Origin: Phyllobacteriaceae bacterium
GTDB lineage: Bacteria; Pseudomonadota; Alphaproteobacteria; Rhizobiales; Rhizobiaceae
Assembly: GCA_002708825.1 (NCBI GenBank)
Contig: PAPF01000032.1
Span: forward strand, 1 to 63,555
Direction of reading: 5' to 3'
Length of the DNA stretch: 63,555 nt
The notes under the pieces are model-generated. The model was given only the letters and a program-made list of their open reading frames with translations, did no database searches and was not told where the DNA came from. Positions 30,549-39,031 of the stretch are shown here, one piece after another. Positions within the stretch are counted from its first letter, which is position 1. The number at the start of each line of letters is the position of its first letter. The position numbers were made by a program, and so were the translations under genes.

Positions 30549-30945
30549 ATGTCGCTTGTTCGAACTTGTAATCGATCTAGTCGAACGATGTCGCGGGGAA
30601 CGCGCAGAACGCGCAGAACAATGTTATGCCTTCACAACTGGCAATGAACTCGTGCTCAGGCTTGGCGGCATGTAGACTGTAGTGCCTTCGGCCAAGGATG
30701 TCTCTTTCTGCTCGATCTTGGCTATACCTTAACCGCGGATCACAAGCACGATTTCTGGCTGTGCGTGGCTGCGCTTCGCCAACTTCTCACCCGAACCGAA
30801 AATCGCCAGTCCGCAGACAAGGTCCGTAGTGTCGGTCCTACCGGCTGAAATGAGCGTCTTTCACGATACCGCGCCCTTCGACTTGTCGTCCCAAACCTCC
30901 AACGAAAGTGACGCGCAGCACTCCGAAATGCGCGATGGATATGAA
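30549..30945 (-). pseudogene. Decayed copy of the cupin gene
   Basis: This stretch aligns along its length to the intact cupin gene at 49868-50254. Matching blocks include CGAACTTGTAATCGATCT against CGAACTGGTATTCGATCT, TCTGGCTGTGCGTGGCTG against TCAGGCTGTACGTGGCTG, and CCGCAGACAAGGTCCG against CCGCAGACAAGATCCG. Small indels and stops break the frame. It is a fossil in the same orientation as the intact gene. Confidence 0.85.
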
Positions 30946-31137
30946 GTGATATCCGAATGCTCCGAGGCACCGCAGTCGTAGATCCTTGTTGTCTTCCAAA
31001 GCTGCGGCGAAAGCCCGCCATTACGTCTGCTGTTCGCCCGGACTGCGGTTCAGCGTCAAACTGTCCTCACCGAAATCTTCCAAATGCGCGACCCGGATGC
31101 GTTCCGGCCGCCGTTTCATGCACCTGCTCTCCGCCTA

Positions 31138-31151
31138 TTTGTTGCAACATA
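31138..31151 (+). promoter_or_regulatory. Candidate GntR operator
   Basis: TTTGTTGCAACATA matches the palindrome TTTGTTGCAACAAA at 44738-44751 in 12 of 14 positions. It lies 400 bases before the transporter operon, so its role is less certain than that of the nearer site. Confidence 0.4.
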
Positions 31152-31450
31152 ATGCTTCTGTCGCCGGATCTTCACACTTCGGGTGTCACCTTGGCTCCAT
31201 GGGCGTTGCGGAAAACAAGTGATACTTTCTCGCGTCAATCGTGCGAACTGACTGAACCGTGAGAGGTTCGTATCTTAGTGAGGGGAGAATCCAAAATATG
31301 CAATAATAACAGAAATATAAGCATATGATCGAACCAAACTGCTTTGTATGCTGGCGTCCGAGTTGTCTCGTGGTATCCCAATCTGGGAAATGTCGCGCTG
31401 CCCCAATGGTTCGGTTTTCTGGGTAAGGTGATGAGACGAAACGTTTAGTT

Positions 31451-31470
31451 TTTTGTTGCATCCAATATCA
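31451..31470 (+). promoter_or_regulatory. Candidate GntR operator of the transporter operon
   Basis: TTTTGTTGCATCCAATATCA differs in one base from the site at 43968-43987 read on the minus strand. It lies 90 bases before the substrate-binding protein gene. The shared core TTGTTGCA suggests control by the GntR protein encoded at 43991-44671. Confidence 0.6.
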
Positions 31471-31559
31471 AAATGCGCATGATTGAGAAATTGGATGGGT
31501 AAGGCCCGTTCAGTGGCCGCAATTAACCGTGGCAGACACTAAAACAGGGGAGTTGCCAA

Positions 31560-33167
31560 ATGACCGTCAATCGCCGAGATGCGCTTGCGCTGCTTGGATC
31601 GTCAGCTGCGCTGGCTGGATTTAGCGCGCTCAATGTTCCGGCTTTCGCGCAAGCGAGCCGCGACGACACTATCCGGGTGGCGTGGCCCTATGAACTTGCC
31701 ACGCTCGATCCCACCGGGGTTGGCGCGCAAAGATCGACCTGGTGCGCAAGCATCCACCTTTATGACCGCCTGGTCTCCTATGAGGTCAACGAGCGTGACG
31801 ATGGTACCCGGCAGTATGATCCCAACACGGTGGCCCCCGAACTTGCCGAAAGCTGGGAGCGGTCGGGCGACAACAAAACCATAACATTCAAGCTGCAGTC
31901 CGGCGCCACGTTTCATGATGGCTCTCCCGTGACTGCGGAGGATGTCAGATGGTCGATCGAACGGGCCTTGAACGTACCTTCGGCGGCCGGTGTCATGAGG
32001 GTCGGTGGTATCACGTCGGCGGACCAGTTGTCGGCACCCGATGACGGAACCTTCGTGGTGCAATTGACCGATCCGAACCGCTATTCGATTTCGGTATTCT
32101 CCATTCCCTTTGCGATCATCATCAACAAGAAAGTAGCGTTGGAGCATGCAACGGACGATGATCCCTGGGCCAATGAATGGCTCAAATTCAACGCTGCCGG
32201 CAGTGGCGCGTACAAGCTTGACGACATGAGTTCGCAGCAATTGTCGATCAGCCGCAATCCGGATTGGGCCAGCGGGCCGGCGCCGGCCATCGAGAAGGTT
32301 ATCTTCCAGACCATTCCCGAGGCAACGATCCGCACCACCGTGGTCGAAAGGGGATCTGCCGATATCGCGATCGAGATACCACCGAACGACTTTGCCGCCG
32401 TGGCGCAGCGCGGGCAGGCGCAGGCCGTCGCCATTCCGATGCCGAATCACATGGACTTCATGGCGTTCAACTCACAGGCCGAGCCGTTCAACGACATACG
32501 CGTCCGGCAAGCCGTTGCCCATTCCTTGCCGTATGATGACATCTTTAATACCGTCTTTCAGGGGCGCGGCATCCCGCTGCATGGTGGCAACGGGTCCGCG
32601 CGGCCGGGCGAGTTTCCGCAGCCCCACAGCTTTATGCGTGATATCGAGAAGGCAAAGGCACTTCTCGCGGAAGCTGGCCACGCCGACGGATTTACGACCT
32701 CAATCGCCTATGCGCAGGGGAAAGCGGCGATTTTCGATCCGCTGGCGCTGGCGATAAGGGGCGCGCTCCTCGATGTCGGCATCACCGTCGACATTCAACC
32801 TCTGCCGGGATCCTCTTTCAGCGAGGGGATTGCGTCACGCACGCTGCCATTGATGCTAGACAATCGCATCGCCTGGCTGTCTCAGCCTGACTACTGGTTC
32901 CGCGCCTTTTACACCGGCGACAGCACCTCAAACATGGGCAATTATCAAAGCGACAAGCTCAAATCGATGCTGGATGCGCTGCCCGGTGACGCGTCGGATG
33001 AGGTCTACGCTGAGAAGACAGGGGAGATGGCCAACCTTGTGCTTACCGAGATACCCATGTTGCCTATGCGTCAGGGTGCTTTCGAGCTTGTAATGGCCAA
33101 GGGAATTGCGGGCTACACCTACTGGTTCCACGGCCTTCCGGATGCCCGGAGCCTGAGCCGAGCCTGA
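31560..33167 (+). CDS. ABC transporter peptide/nickel-family substrate-binding protein
   Basis: The 535-residue periplasmic binding protein (SBP family 5) captures the substrate for the transporter encoded next. The N-terminus NRRDALALLGSSAALAGFSALNVPAFAQA is a twin-arginine-like signal. Domain cues are ESWERSGDNKTITFKLQSGATFHDGSPVTAEDVRWSIERAL and NDIRVRQAVAHSLPYDDI. GGGGAG lies about 9 bases before the ATG. Two permeases and a fused ATPase follow on the same strand. The neighbouring hydantoinase and aminotransferase genes suggest the substrate is a cyclic amide or amine rather than a peptide, but that is inference. Confidence 0.93.
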   Translation: MTVNRRDALALLGSSAALAGFSALNVPAFAQASRDDTIRVAWPYELATLDPTGVGAQRSTWCASIHLYDRLVSYEVNERDDGTRQYDPNTVAPELAESWERSGDNKTITFKLQSGATFHDGSPVTAEDVRWSIERALNVPSAAGVMRVGGITSADQLSAPDDGTFVVQLTDPNRYSISVFSIPFAIIINKKVALEHATDDDPWANEWLKFNAAGSGAYKLDDMSSQQLSISRNPDWASGPAPAIEKVIFQTIPEATIRTTVVERGSADIAIEIPPNDFAAVAQRGQAQAVAIPMPNHMDFMAFNSQAEPFNDIRVRQAVAHSLPYDDIFNTVFQGRGIPLHGGNGSARPGEFPQPHSFMRDIEKAKALLAEAGHADGFTTSIAYAQGKAAIFDPLALAIRGALLDVGITVDIQPLPGSSFSEGIASRTLPLMLDNRIAWLSQPDYWFRAFYTGDSTSNMGNYQSDKLKSMLDALPGDASDEVYAEKTGEMANLVLTEIPMLPMRQGAFELVMAKGIAGYTYWFHGLPDARSLSRA

Positions 33168-33221
33168 TCATGTACGCCACCCTCCGAAGGGAGGGTGGCG
33201 CCGAGAACAAGGGAAGTTTGC

Positions 33222-34247
33222 GTGGGTGAAAATCTCCTGGGTTATGTGTTCTGGCGCATTGTCGGCGCAGTTCCTATCCTCTTGGGGGTCGGAATATTCA
33301 CTTTCATTTTGGTGCGGGTCCTGCCCGGTGATCCGGCTGTCTACTATGTCTCGGGGCCGCTTGCCACGCAGGAAGAAATCGATGCCATACGAAAGGCGCT
33401 TGGCCTGGATCAGCCGCTCTACCTGCAATTGTACAACTATCTGGGCGACCTCGTATCCGGCGATCTGGGCCGTTCTCTCACGACCGGGAACAGCGTCGTC
33501 TCCGACCTGGCACAACGTCTGCCCGCGTCGCTGGAACTGACGATCCTCGCCATGTTGATCGCGCTTGCCATGGCTGTTCCGCTCGGCATTGTCGCGGCGA
33601 TCCGTTCAGGCTCGTGGATCGATCATGCGATCCGGTTCCTGGGTACGCTGGGCGTATCGATGCCGGCATTCGTCACCGGCGTGCTGCTTATCCTCGTATT
33701 CTACTTCAACCTTGGCTGGGCGCCTGATCCCATAGACAGGATTGACCCGTTCATCGCGCGTCCGCCGACGGTTACCGGCTTTCTGCTGGTGGATTCGGTT
33801 CTGGCAGGAAACTGGGAAGCGTTGCGGTCCGCCCTGGGACGCCTTGCGCTGCCGGCGATCGCCATGGCGCTGTTCGTTCTTGCCCCGATCATGCGGATCA
33901 CACGTGCTTCCATGATGTCCGTACTCACAAGCGATTTCATTCGAACCTGCAGCGCGGCGGGTTTCGGCTGGTGGACCACCTATATCCGCTATGGCCTGCG
34001 CAACGCCCTGTTGCCGGTTCTCACCACGATTGGCCTGGTCACGTCCTTTCTCATCGGCGCGAACGTGGTGGTGGAGAAGCTCTTTTCCTGGCCGGGTGTG
34101 GGATCCTACGCGCTTGGCGCGCTGCTCGCGACCGACTATGCCCCGGTTCAAGGCTACATCCTGCTGATGGCGCTGCTTTTTGTGCTCATCAACACGGCCA
34201 TCGACGTGCTCAATGCCCTTGTAGACCCGAGGATGCGCGGAAGATGA
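33222..34247 (+). CDS. ABC transporter permease (DppB-like)
   Basis: The 341-residue inner-membrane permease has the DppB-type start LLGYVFWRIVGAVPILLGVGIFTFILVRVLPGDPAVYY, DLGRSLTTGNSVVSDLAQRLPASLELTILAM and the coupling-helix region DFIRTCSAAGFGWWTTYIRYGLRNALLPVLT. GTG at 33222 is chosen because GGGAAG precedes it; a GTG at 33195 would add nine residues. Stop overlaps the next permease start by four bases. Confidence 0.93.
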   Translation: MGENLLGYVFWRIVGAVPILLGVGIFTFILVRVLPGDPAVYYVSGPLATQEEIDAIRKALGLDQPLYLQLYNYLGDLVSGDLGRSLTTGNSVVSDLAQRLPASLELTILAMLIALAMAVPLGIVAAIRSGSWIDHAIRFLGTLGVSMPAFVTGVLLILVFYFNLGWAPDPIDRIDPFIARPPTVTGFLLVDSVLAGNWEALRSALGRLALPAIAMALFVLAPIMRITRASMMSVLTSDFIRTCSAAGFGWWTTYIRYGLRNALLPVLTTIGLVTSFLIGANVVVEKLFSWPGVGSYALGALLATDYAPVQGYILLMALLFVLINTAIDVLNALVDPRMRGR

Positions 34248-35122
34248 GCATCGTGGAGACCAATGCTTCTGCCGAACCCGCAGGGTTCATCACCCATGCC
34301 AAGCGCGTGCTTCTGGCCAATCCCGTTTCGCTTGCCGCCCTTGTTTATCTGGTCGCTCTCCTCGCAATGTCGATCATCTCGATTTTTGCGTCGCCCTACG
34401 ATCCGCTGGCAACTGATCTGGGAGCTGTCTATCAACCGCCGAGCGTGCAGCATTGGTTCGGCACCGACCAGGTTGGCCGCGATGTCTTCAGCCGGGTCAT
34501 CGCCGCTGCGAGGCTTGATCTGTTGATCGCGGTATCGTCGGTTTTCCTGTCCTTTGTGGTTGGCACTTTTGTGGGCAGTTCGGCGGCGTTTTACGGCGGT
34601 GTGTATGACAAAGCCGTCGGGCGCGTAACCGATGTGCTGATGACCTTTCCGCTGTTCGTGATTGCCATGGCTCTGGTTGCCGCCCTGGGCAATTCGGTCG
34701 AGAGCATCATTCTTGCAAGCGGCGTGGTGAATCTGCCGTTTTTCATCCGTCTGTCGCGGGCCGAAGTGAGCCGTTTGCGGTCGCTCAGTTTTGTGGAAGC
34801 CGCGCGGGCGGGAGGAAATTCCGAACGCGACATCCTGATCAAATTCATGATCCCCAATGCCATTCCCACCATCACTGTGCAGGTTTCAACTGGGCTCGGC
34901 TGGGCCATTTTGAATGCGGCAAGCCTGTCGTTCATCGGCCTTGGCATTCGTCCGCCAACGCCTGAATGGGGGATCATGGTGGCCGAAGGCGCAGCAGCGG
35001 TTCTGGCGGGCAACTGGTGGCTCGTTCTTTTCCCGGGAGCAGCCCTGACCCTGACGGTTCTCAGTTTCAACCTTCTGGGCGACAGCCTCCGCGACATTCT
35101 CGACGTGAGGTTCCGCCGATAA
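34244..35122 (+). CDS. ABC transporter permease (DppC-like)
   Basis: The 292-residue second permease has the DppC N-terminus (NPVSLAALVYLVALLAMSIISIFASPYDPLATDL), HWFGTDQVGRDVFSRVIAAARLDLLIAV, and the EAARAGGNSERDILIKFMIPNAIPTI coupling region. It pairs with the DppB-like permease. Start overlaps its stop by ATGA, and its own TAA overlaps the ATPase start by one base (TAATG). Confidence 0.93.
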   Translation: MSIVETNASAEPAGFITHAKRVLLANPVSLAALVYLVALLAMSIISIFASPYDPLATDLGAVYQPPSVQHWFGTDQVGRDVFSRVIAAARLDLLIAVSSVFLSFVVGTFVGSSAAFYGGVYDKAVGRVTDVLMTFPLFVIAMALVAALGNSVESIILASGVVNLPFFIRLSRAEVSRLRSLSFVEAARAGGNSERDILIKFMIPNAIPTITVQVSTGLGWAILNAASLSFIGLGIRPPTPEWGIMVAEGAAAVLAGNWWLVLFPGAALTLTVLSFNLLGDSLRDILDVRFRR

Positions 35123-36894
35123 TGAAGCACATGATGCGGAAAAACCTTCTCGATGTTGCAGACCTGACGGTCAGTTTCTCGGTCTCTTCGGGCCGTGTCG
35201 TTGGCGCCCGCGATATTTCCTTGAACATCCGGCAGGGCGAAACCCTGGGGATTGTCGGCGAAAGCGGTTCCGGCAAGTCTGTCACAGCTTATGCGATCAT
35301 GGGCCTTCTGGCGCGCAACGGCCGGATCGATGCCGGCAAGGTGCAGTTCGATGGACGTGACATCCTGAACGACCGGCAGGCGCTGCGGCAGATCCGGGGG
35401 CGGGAGGTGGCGTTCATTTTCCAGAACCCGCGTGCGGCTCTCAATCCCGTACGAACGGTCGGTGACCAGATCGCCGATGTGCTCGCGATCTCAAGGAACC
35501 CGCCCAAATCCAGGGCTGAGACAAGGAAGCACGTCGTGGAACTGCTCGACGCGGTGCGCATCGTGCGGCCTGAGGAGCGCAGCCGCGCCTTTGCGCACGA
35601 ACTATCCGGAGGCATGTGCCAGAGGGTGATGATCGCCATGGCGCTGGCCGCCGAACCACGGTTGCTGATCGCGGACGAGCCCACGACGGGCCTCGACGTA
35701 ACCACGCAGAAAGTGATCATGGACATGTTGCGCGACCTGGCCGCCAGCCGGGGGCTGGCGACAATCCTGATCACGCACGATCTGGGCCTTGCGGCAGAAT
35801 ATTGCGAGCGGCTGACCGTGATGTCCAAAGGCACAATCGTTGAGCAGGGCGCGACGGCCGATGTGCTTTATCGCCCGGCCGCCCCCTATACGGAACGGCT
35901 GGTTGCGGCCACGCCGCGCATCGACAAGAAGCTGATCGAGCTTCTGCCGCAAGACGACAGAACGCCTTTTGCTGCAAGCGGACCGGCCAGCAAAGTGGCG
36001 ATAACGCAAAACGAAACTGACCCAATCCCTTGTCTTACGGTTCGCAGCCTTGAGAAAAGCTTCGGTCGCGGCGTGCCTTGGTGGTCCCGTCTGTTCTCGT
36101 CTCTTTCCAGGCAGTCGGGCACGCCCAAGAAAGAGGACGACGGGCTCATCCACGCTGTCAGGGGCGTCAGCTTCGAGCTGCAGAAAGGGGATGCCATAGG
36201 CATCGTGGGAGAATCGGGAAGCGGCAAGACCACCACCTCACGCATGATCGCCAGGCTTCTGGATCAAAGTGCCGGCGACATCCGGTATTTTGGGGAAGAT
36301 ATCGGCAGTCAGTCGATACAGGCTTTCGTCTCCTCGCCGCTGAGGCGCAGGATTCAGGTGGTTTTCCAGGACCCGCTGGGCAGTCTCAATCCCAGATTTA
36401 CCGCATACGATTCCATCAAGAACCAACTGCAAAGTTGTGCCCGGCATGCGGACCCCGCGCAACTTTCGGTCCATGATGCGCATTCGCAGATCATCGAGGC
36501 CGCGCGTCTTGCGGGGCTGGCGCCCGACCTGTTGAAGCGGTTTCCGCACCAGTTGTCTGGTGGACAGCAGGCGCGTGTCGGCATCGCCAGGGCACTCGTG
36601 GTCCGGCCTGAACTTCTGATACTCGACGAACCGACATCCGCGCTGGATGTTTCGGTTCAGGCCTTGGTTCTCAATCAGCTGGCGGAACTGCGAAGGCATC
36701 TCAACCTCACCATTGTCTTTGTGAGCCATGACTTGAATGTGGTGCGGCTTGTCTGCGATCGCGTGATCGTCATGCGGCACGGCGAGGGGGTCGAGAGCGG
36801 CAATACCAGCGACATCTTCGATCATCCGAAGCACGCCTATACCCGCGAGCTGCTCGAAGCCAATCCGCATCTGCCCGCCAGCGTGACTTCCTGA
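35122..36894 (+). CDS. ABC transporter fused dual ATP-binding protein (DppD-DppF type)
   Basis: The 590-residue protein joins two nucleotide-binding domains. The first has GESGSGKS (about 45-52), ELSGGMCQR and LLIADEPTTGLDV. The second, after a linker near residue 300, has GESGSGKTT (about 365), QLSGGQQAR and LLILDEPTSALDV. Each has an N-terminal dipeptide/oligopeptide-type A loop and C-terminal extension. The signature motif of the first half reads SGGMC in place of SGGMR/SGGQ, a mild oddity. It powers the permease pair encoded upstream. Confidence 0.94.
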   Translation: MKHMMRKNLLDVADLTVSFSVSSGRVVGARDISLNIRQGETLGIVGESGSGKSVTAYAIMGLLARNGRIDAGKVQFDGRDILNDRQALRQIRGREVAFIFQNPRAALNPVRTVGDQIADVLAISRNPPKSRAETRKHVVELLDAVRIVRPEERSRAFAHELSGGMCQRVMIAMALAAEPRLLIADEPTTGLDVTTQKVIMDMLRDLAASRGLATILITHDLGLAAEYCERLTVMSKGTIVEQGATADVLYRPAAPYTERLVAATPRIDKKLIELLPQDDRTPFAASGPASKVAITQNETDPIPCLTVRSLEKSFGRGVPWWSRLFSSLSRQSGTPKKEDDGLIHAVRGVSFELQKGDAIGIVGESGSGKTTTSRMIARLLDQSAGDIRYFGEDIGSQSIQAFVSSPLRRRIQVVFQDPLGSLNPRFTAYDSIKNQLQSCARHADPAQLSVHDAHSQIIEAARLAGLAPDLLKRFPHQLSGGQQARVGIARALVVRPELLILDEPTSALDVSVQALVLNQLAELRRHLNLTIVFVSHDLNVVRLVCDRVIVMRHGEGVESGNTSDIFDHPKHAYTRELLEANPHLPASVTS

Positions 36895-36934
36895 AAGATC
36901 TCCAGGCAGGGCGTTTCAAACCGATGGAAAGAGA

Positions 36935-39031
36935 ATGAAGACGACAAGCGTACGCGCGCCCTGGCGGATCGGGATCGATGTTGGAGGAACGTTCACGGAT
37001 CTCGTCCTGATCGATTCGGCCGGTGAGGTCTTCGCGTACAAATCGCCTTCGGAGCCCGCGAACCCGGCAAACGGAATTTTGAGGGCGCTGGAAGGGGCCG
37101 CTGCAAGACTGGATCTGTCGCTTGCCGCTCTGTTGGGCGATTGCGCGCATTTCATTCACGGTACAACTGTTGCCACAAATGTGCTGCTCGAACGCAAGGG
37201 CGCCAAGACCGGTCTGATCACGACCAAGGGCTTTCGGGACACGCTCGAGATCAGGCGCGGCTACCGCGAACTGATGTGGGACCACCGCACACCATGGAAG
37301 GACGTGCTGGTGCCACGCAGCCTCAGGCTGCCGATTGACGAACGCATGCTGGCATCCGGCGAGCCCGAGCGGACTCCAGAGGCCGGTGATGTCGCCGCGC
37401 TGGCCGAAACCTTCAGGAACGAGGGGGTGGAAGCAGTGGCCGTGTGCCTTCTTCACGCCTATGCCAACGGCGCCCACGAGCAGATATGCGCAGAAATACT
37501 GCGCAGGGAGATGCCGGGGGTTTACGTCACCGTTTCTTCTGAGCTTGCTCCCATCGTGGGCGAGTTCGAGCGCACCTCGACGACGGTTGCCAATGCGTAC
37601 GTCGCGCCGAGGGTTTTGCCCTATCTGCATGAGCTGGGCGAAGAATTGAAACGGCTGGGCCTCAAGCGGGATCTGCTGCTGGTCCAGAGCAATGGCGGCG
37701 CGGTCTCCCTTGAGCAGATATCCAAGCGGCCGGCGGCGCTTGCGCTTTCCGGGCCGGCGGCCGGTCTTGCGTCACTTCGGCATATTGGCGAACTGACCGG
37801 CAACCGGAACCTCATCTCCATCGAAATCGGTGGCACGAGCTGCGATGTTACGGTCGTCAATGCGGGGAACGTTGCCGAGACCGATGCAATCAGCGTCGAT
37901 GAAACACTGATTTGCCTGCCAAGCGTCGAGATCCATACGATCGGGACCGGCGGCGGCACCATATGCGGCGTGGACGACGGCGGGCTGATCTTCGTCGGAC
38001 CTGAAGGCGCCGGTGCCAAGCCGGGTCCGGCCTGCTACGGTCTTGGTGGAGACAAGCCGACCCTTACGGATGCACAACTCGCACTCGGCCGGCTGCGCGA
38101 GGGCTCCTATGCAGGCGGATCGCTCAAGCTCGACAAGAGCCTTGCCGAAAGCGCCTTGCACGCGACGTTTTCCCCCGTCCTTGGAGAAAATACCGGGGAT
38201 GCGGCCGCTGCCATCATCCGGCTCAGCGATCTCAGCATCCAGCATGCAATCGAGAAGGTCAGCCTCGTGCGCGGCCTCGATCCGGCGAACTACGTGCTGG
38301 TTGGCGCAGGGGGCGCGGGGGCGCTGCACGTTGCCGACGTGGCGCGCAAAATGGGTATGCGGCGCGTATTCGTTCCAAGGCTCGCAGGCGTATTCTGCGC
38401 CTTCGGCATGTGCAACGCCGACGTACGGCACGATCTCGTCAAGACCATCGGAGCACGGCTTGATGGTACCTTGTGTGAAAGCCTGGAAGATGAGTTGCGG
38501 ACGCTTGAACAAAAAGGTGCCGTACAACTGGCAAAGGATGGGTTCACGCTGAATGACACCCGTTTCACGCGCCAGGTCGAAATGTGCTATGCCGGCCAGC
38601 AATGGCCGATCAGCCTTGCAGTCGAAAAGCCGGACGTGGCCGAGCTGAGGCGGCGCTTCGACGAAGAACACGAGCGCATCTATGCGTCTCGTCAGCCCGA
38701 TGCGGCTCTGGAAGTGGTCGGTATACGGGTGTCGGCGGTCGGGCAATTGCCGGTTCACCACCTGGCCACGCCGCCCGTACCGGAGCCTATTGCCGCGCCG
38801 GTGGTCAGATACCGCAGCGTTCGTCTGACGGGAGAAGCCGGGGGCCGTGAAAATGTCGCGGTTCTCAGCGGGCCGGACCTGGAGCCTGGCCACTTTGTGG
38901 TCGGGCCTGCCATCGTGGAAGAGGCGACCACCACCATTCTGATCGGCGAAGGTGACCGGCTCGAAGTCGATCCATTTGGCAACTACGACATCGCCATTGC
39001 CCTGAGTAGCGGAGAAAGCAGAAATGGCTGA
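36935..39031 (+). CDS. Hydantoinase/oxoprolinase family subunit A (HyuA-like)
   Basis: The 698-residue protein is the ATP-binding subunit of the hydantoinase/5-oxoprolinase/acetone-carboxylase superfamily. It shows the actin-like phosphate-1 loop RIGIDVGGTFTDLVLIDSAGEV (about 9-30), HGTTVATNVLLERKGAKTGLITTKGFRDTLEIRRG, and EIGGTSCDVTVVNAGN as the second phosphate loop. With subunit B it cleaves a cyclic amide at the cost of ATP; ATP-dependent caprolactamase is in the same superfamily. GGAAAGAG precedes the ATG. Its stop overlaps the subunit B start by eight bases. Substrate not determined. Confidence 0.93.
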   Translation: MKTTSVRAPWRIGIDVGGTFTDLVLIDSAGEVFAYKSPSEPANPANGILRALEGAAARLDLSLAALLGDCAHFIHGTTVATNVLLERKGAKTGLITTKGFRDTLEIRRGYRELMWDHRTPWKDVLVPRSLRLPIDERMLASGEPERTPEAGDVAALAETFRNEGVEAVAVCLLHAYANGAHEQICAEILRREMPGVYVTVSSELAPIVGEFERTSTTVANAYVAPRVLPYLHELGEELKRLGLKRDLLLVQSNGGAVSLEQISKRPAALALSGPAAGLASLRHIGELTGNRNLISIEIGGTSCDVTVVNAGNVAETDAISVDETLICLPSVEIHTIGTGGGTICGVDDGGLIFVGPEGAGAKPGPACYGLGGDKPTLTDAQLALGRLREGSYAGGSLKLDKSLAESALHATFSPVLGENTGDAAAAIIRLSDLSIQHAIEKVSLVRGLDPANYVLVGAGGAGALHVADVARKMGMRRVFVPRLAGVFCAFGMCNADVRHDLVKTIGARLDGTLCESLEDELRTLEQKGAVQLAKDGFTLNDTRFTRQVEMCYAGQQWPISLAVEKPDVAELRRRFDEEHERIYASRQPDAALEVVGIRVSAVGQLPVHHLATPPVPEPIAAPVVRYRSVRLTGEAGGRENVAVLSGPDLEPGHFVVGPAIVEEATTTILIGEGDRLEVDPFGNYDIAIALSSGESRNG

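Larger units (their letters stand above)
30946..31559. other. No gene; leader of the catabolic cluster
   Basis: No coding frame with family motifs is seen. The AT content rises towards 31290-31330. Two operator-like sites (31138-31151 and 31451-31470) match sites near the gntR gene, so this looks like the regulatory region of the transporter operon. Confidence 0.55.

Noticed and set aside
30946-31150. TetR remnant next to the cupin fossil, as in the intact locus
   Set aside because: No alignment to 50333-50929 could be found by eye; similarity ends near the cupin start.
37772-38893. Minus-strand open frame of 373 codons opposite hyuA
   Set aside because: Shadow of the real gene in a GC-rich region.
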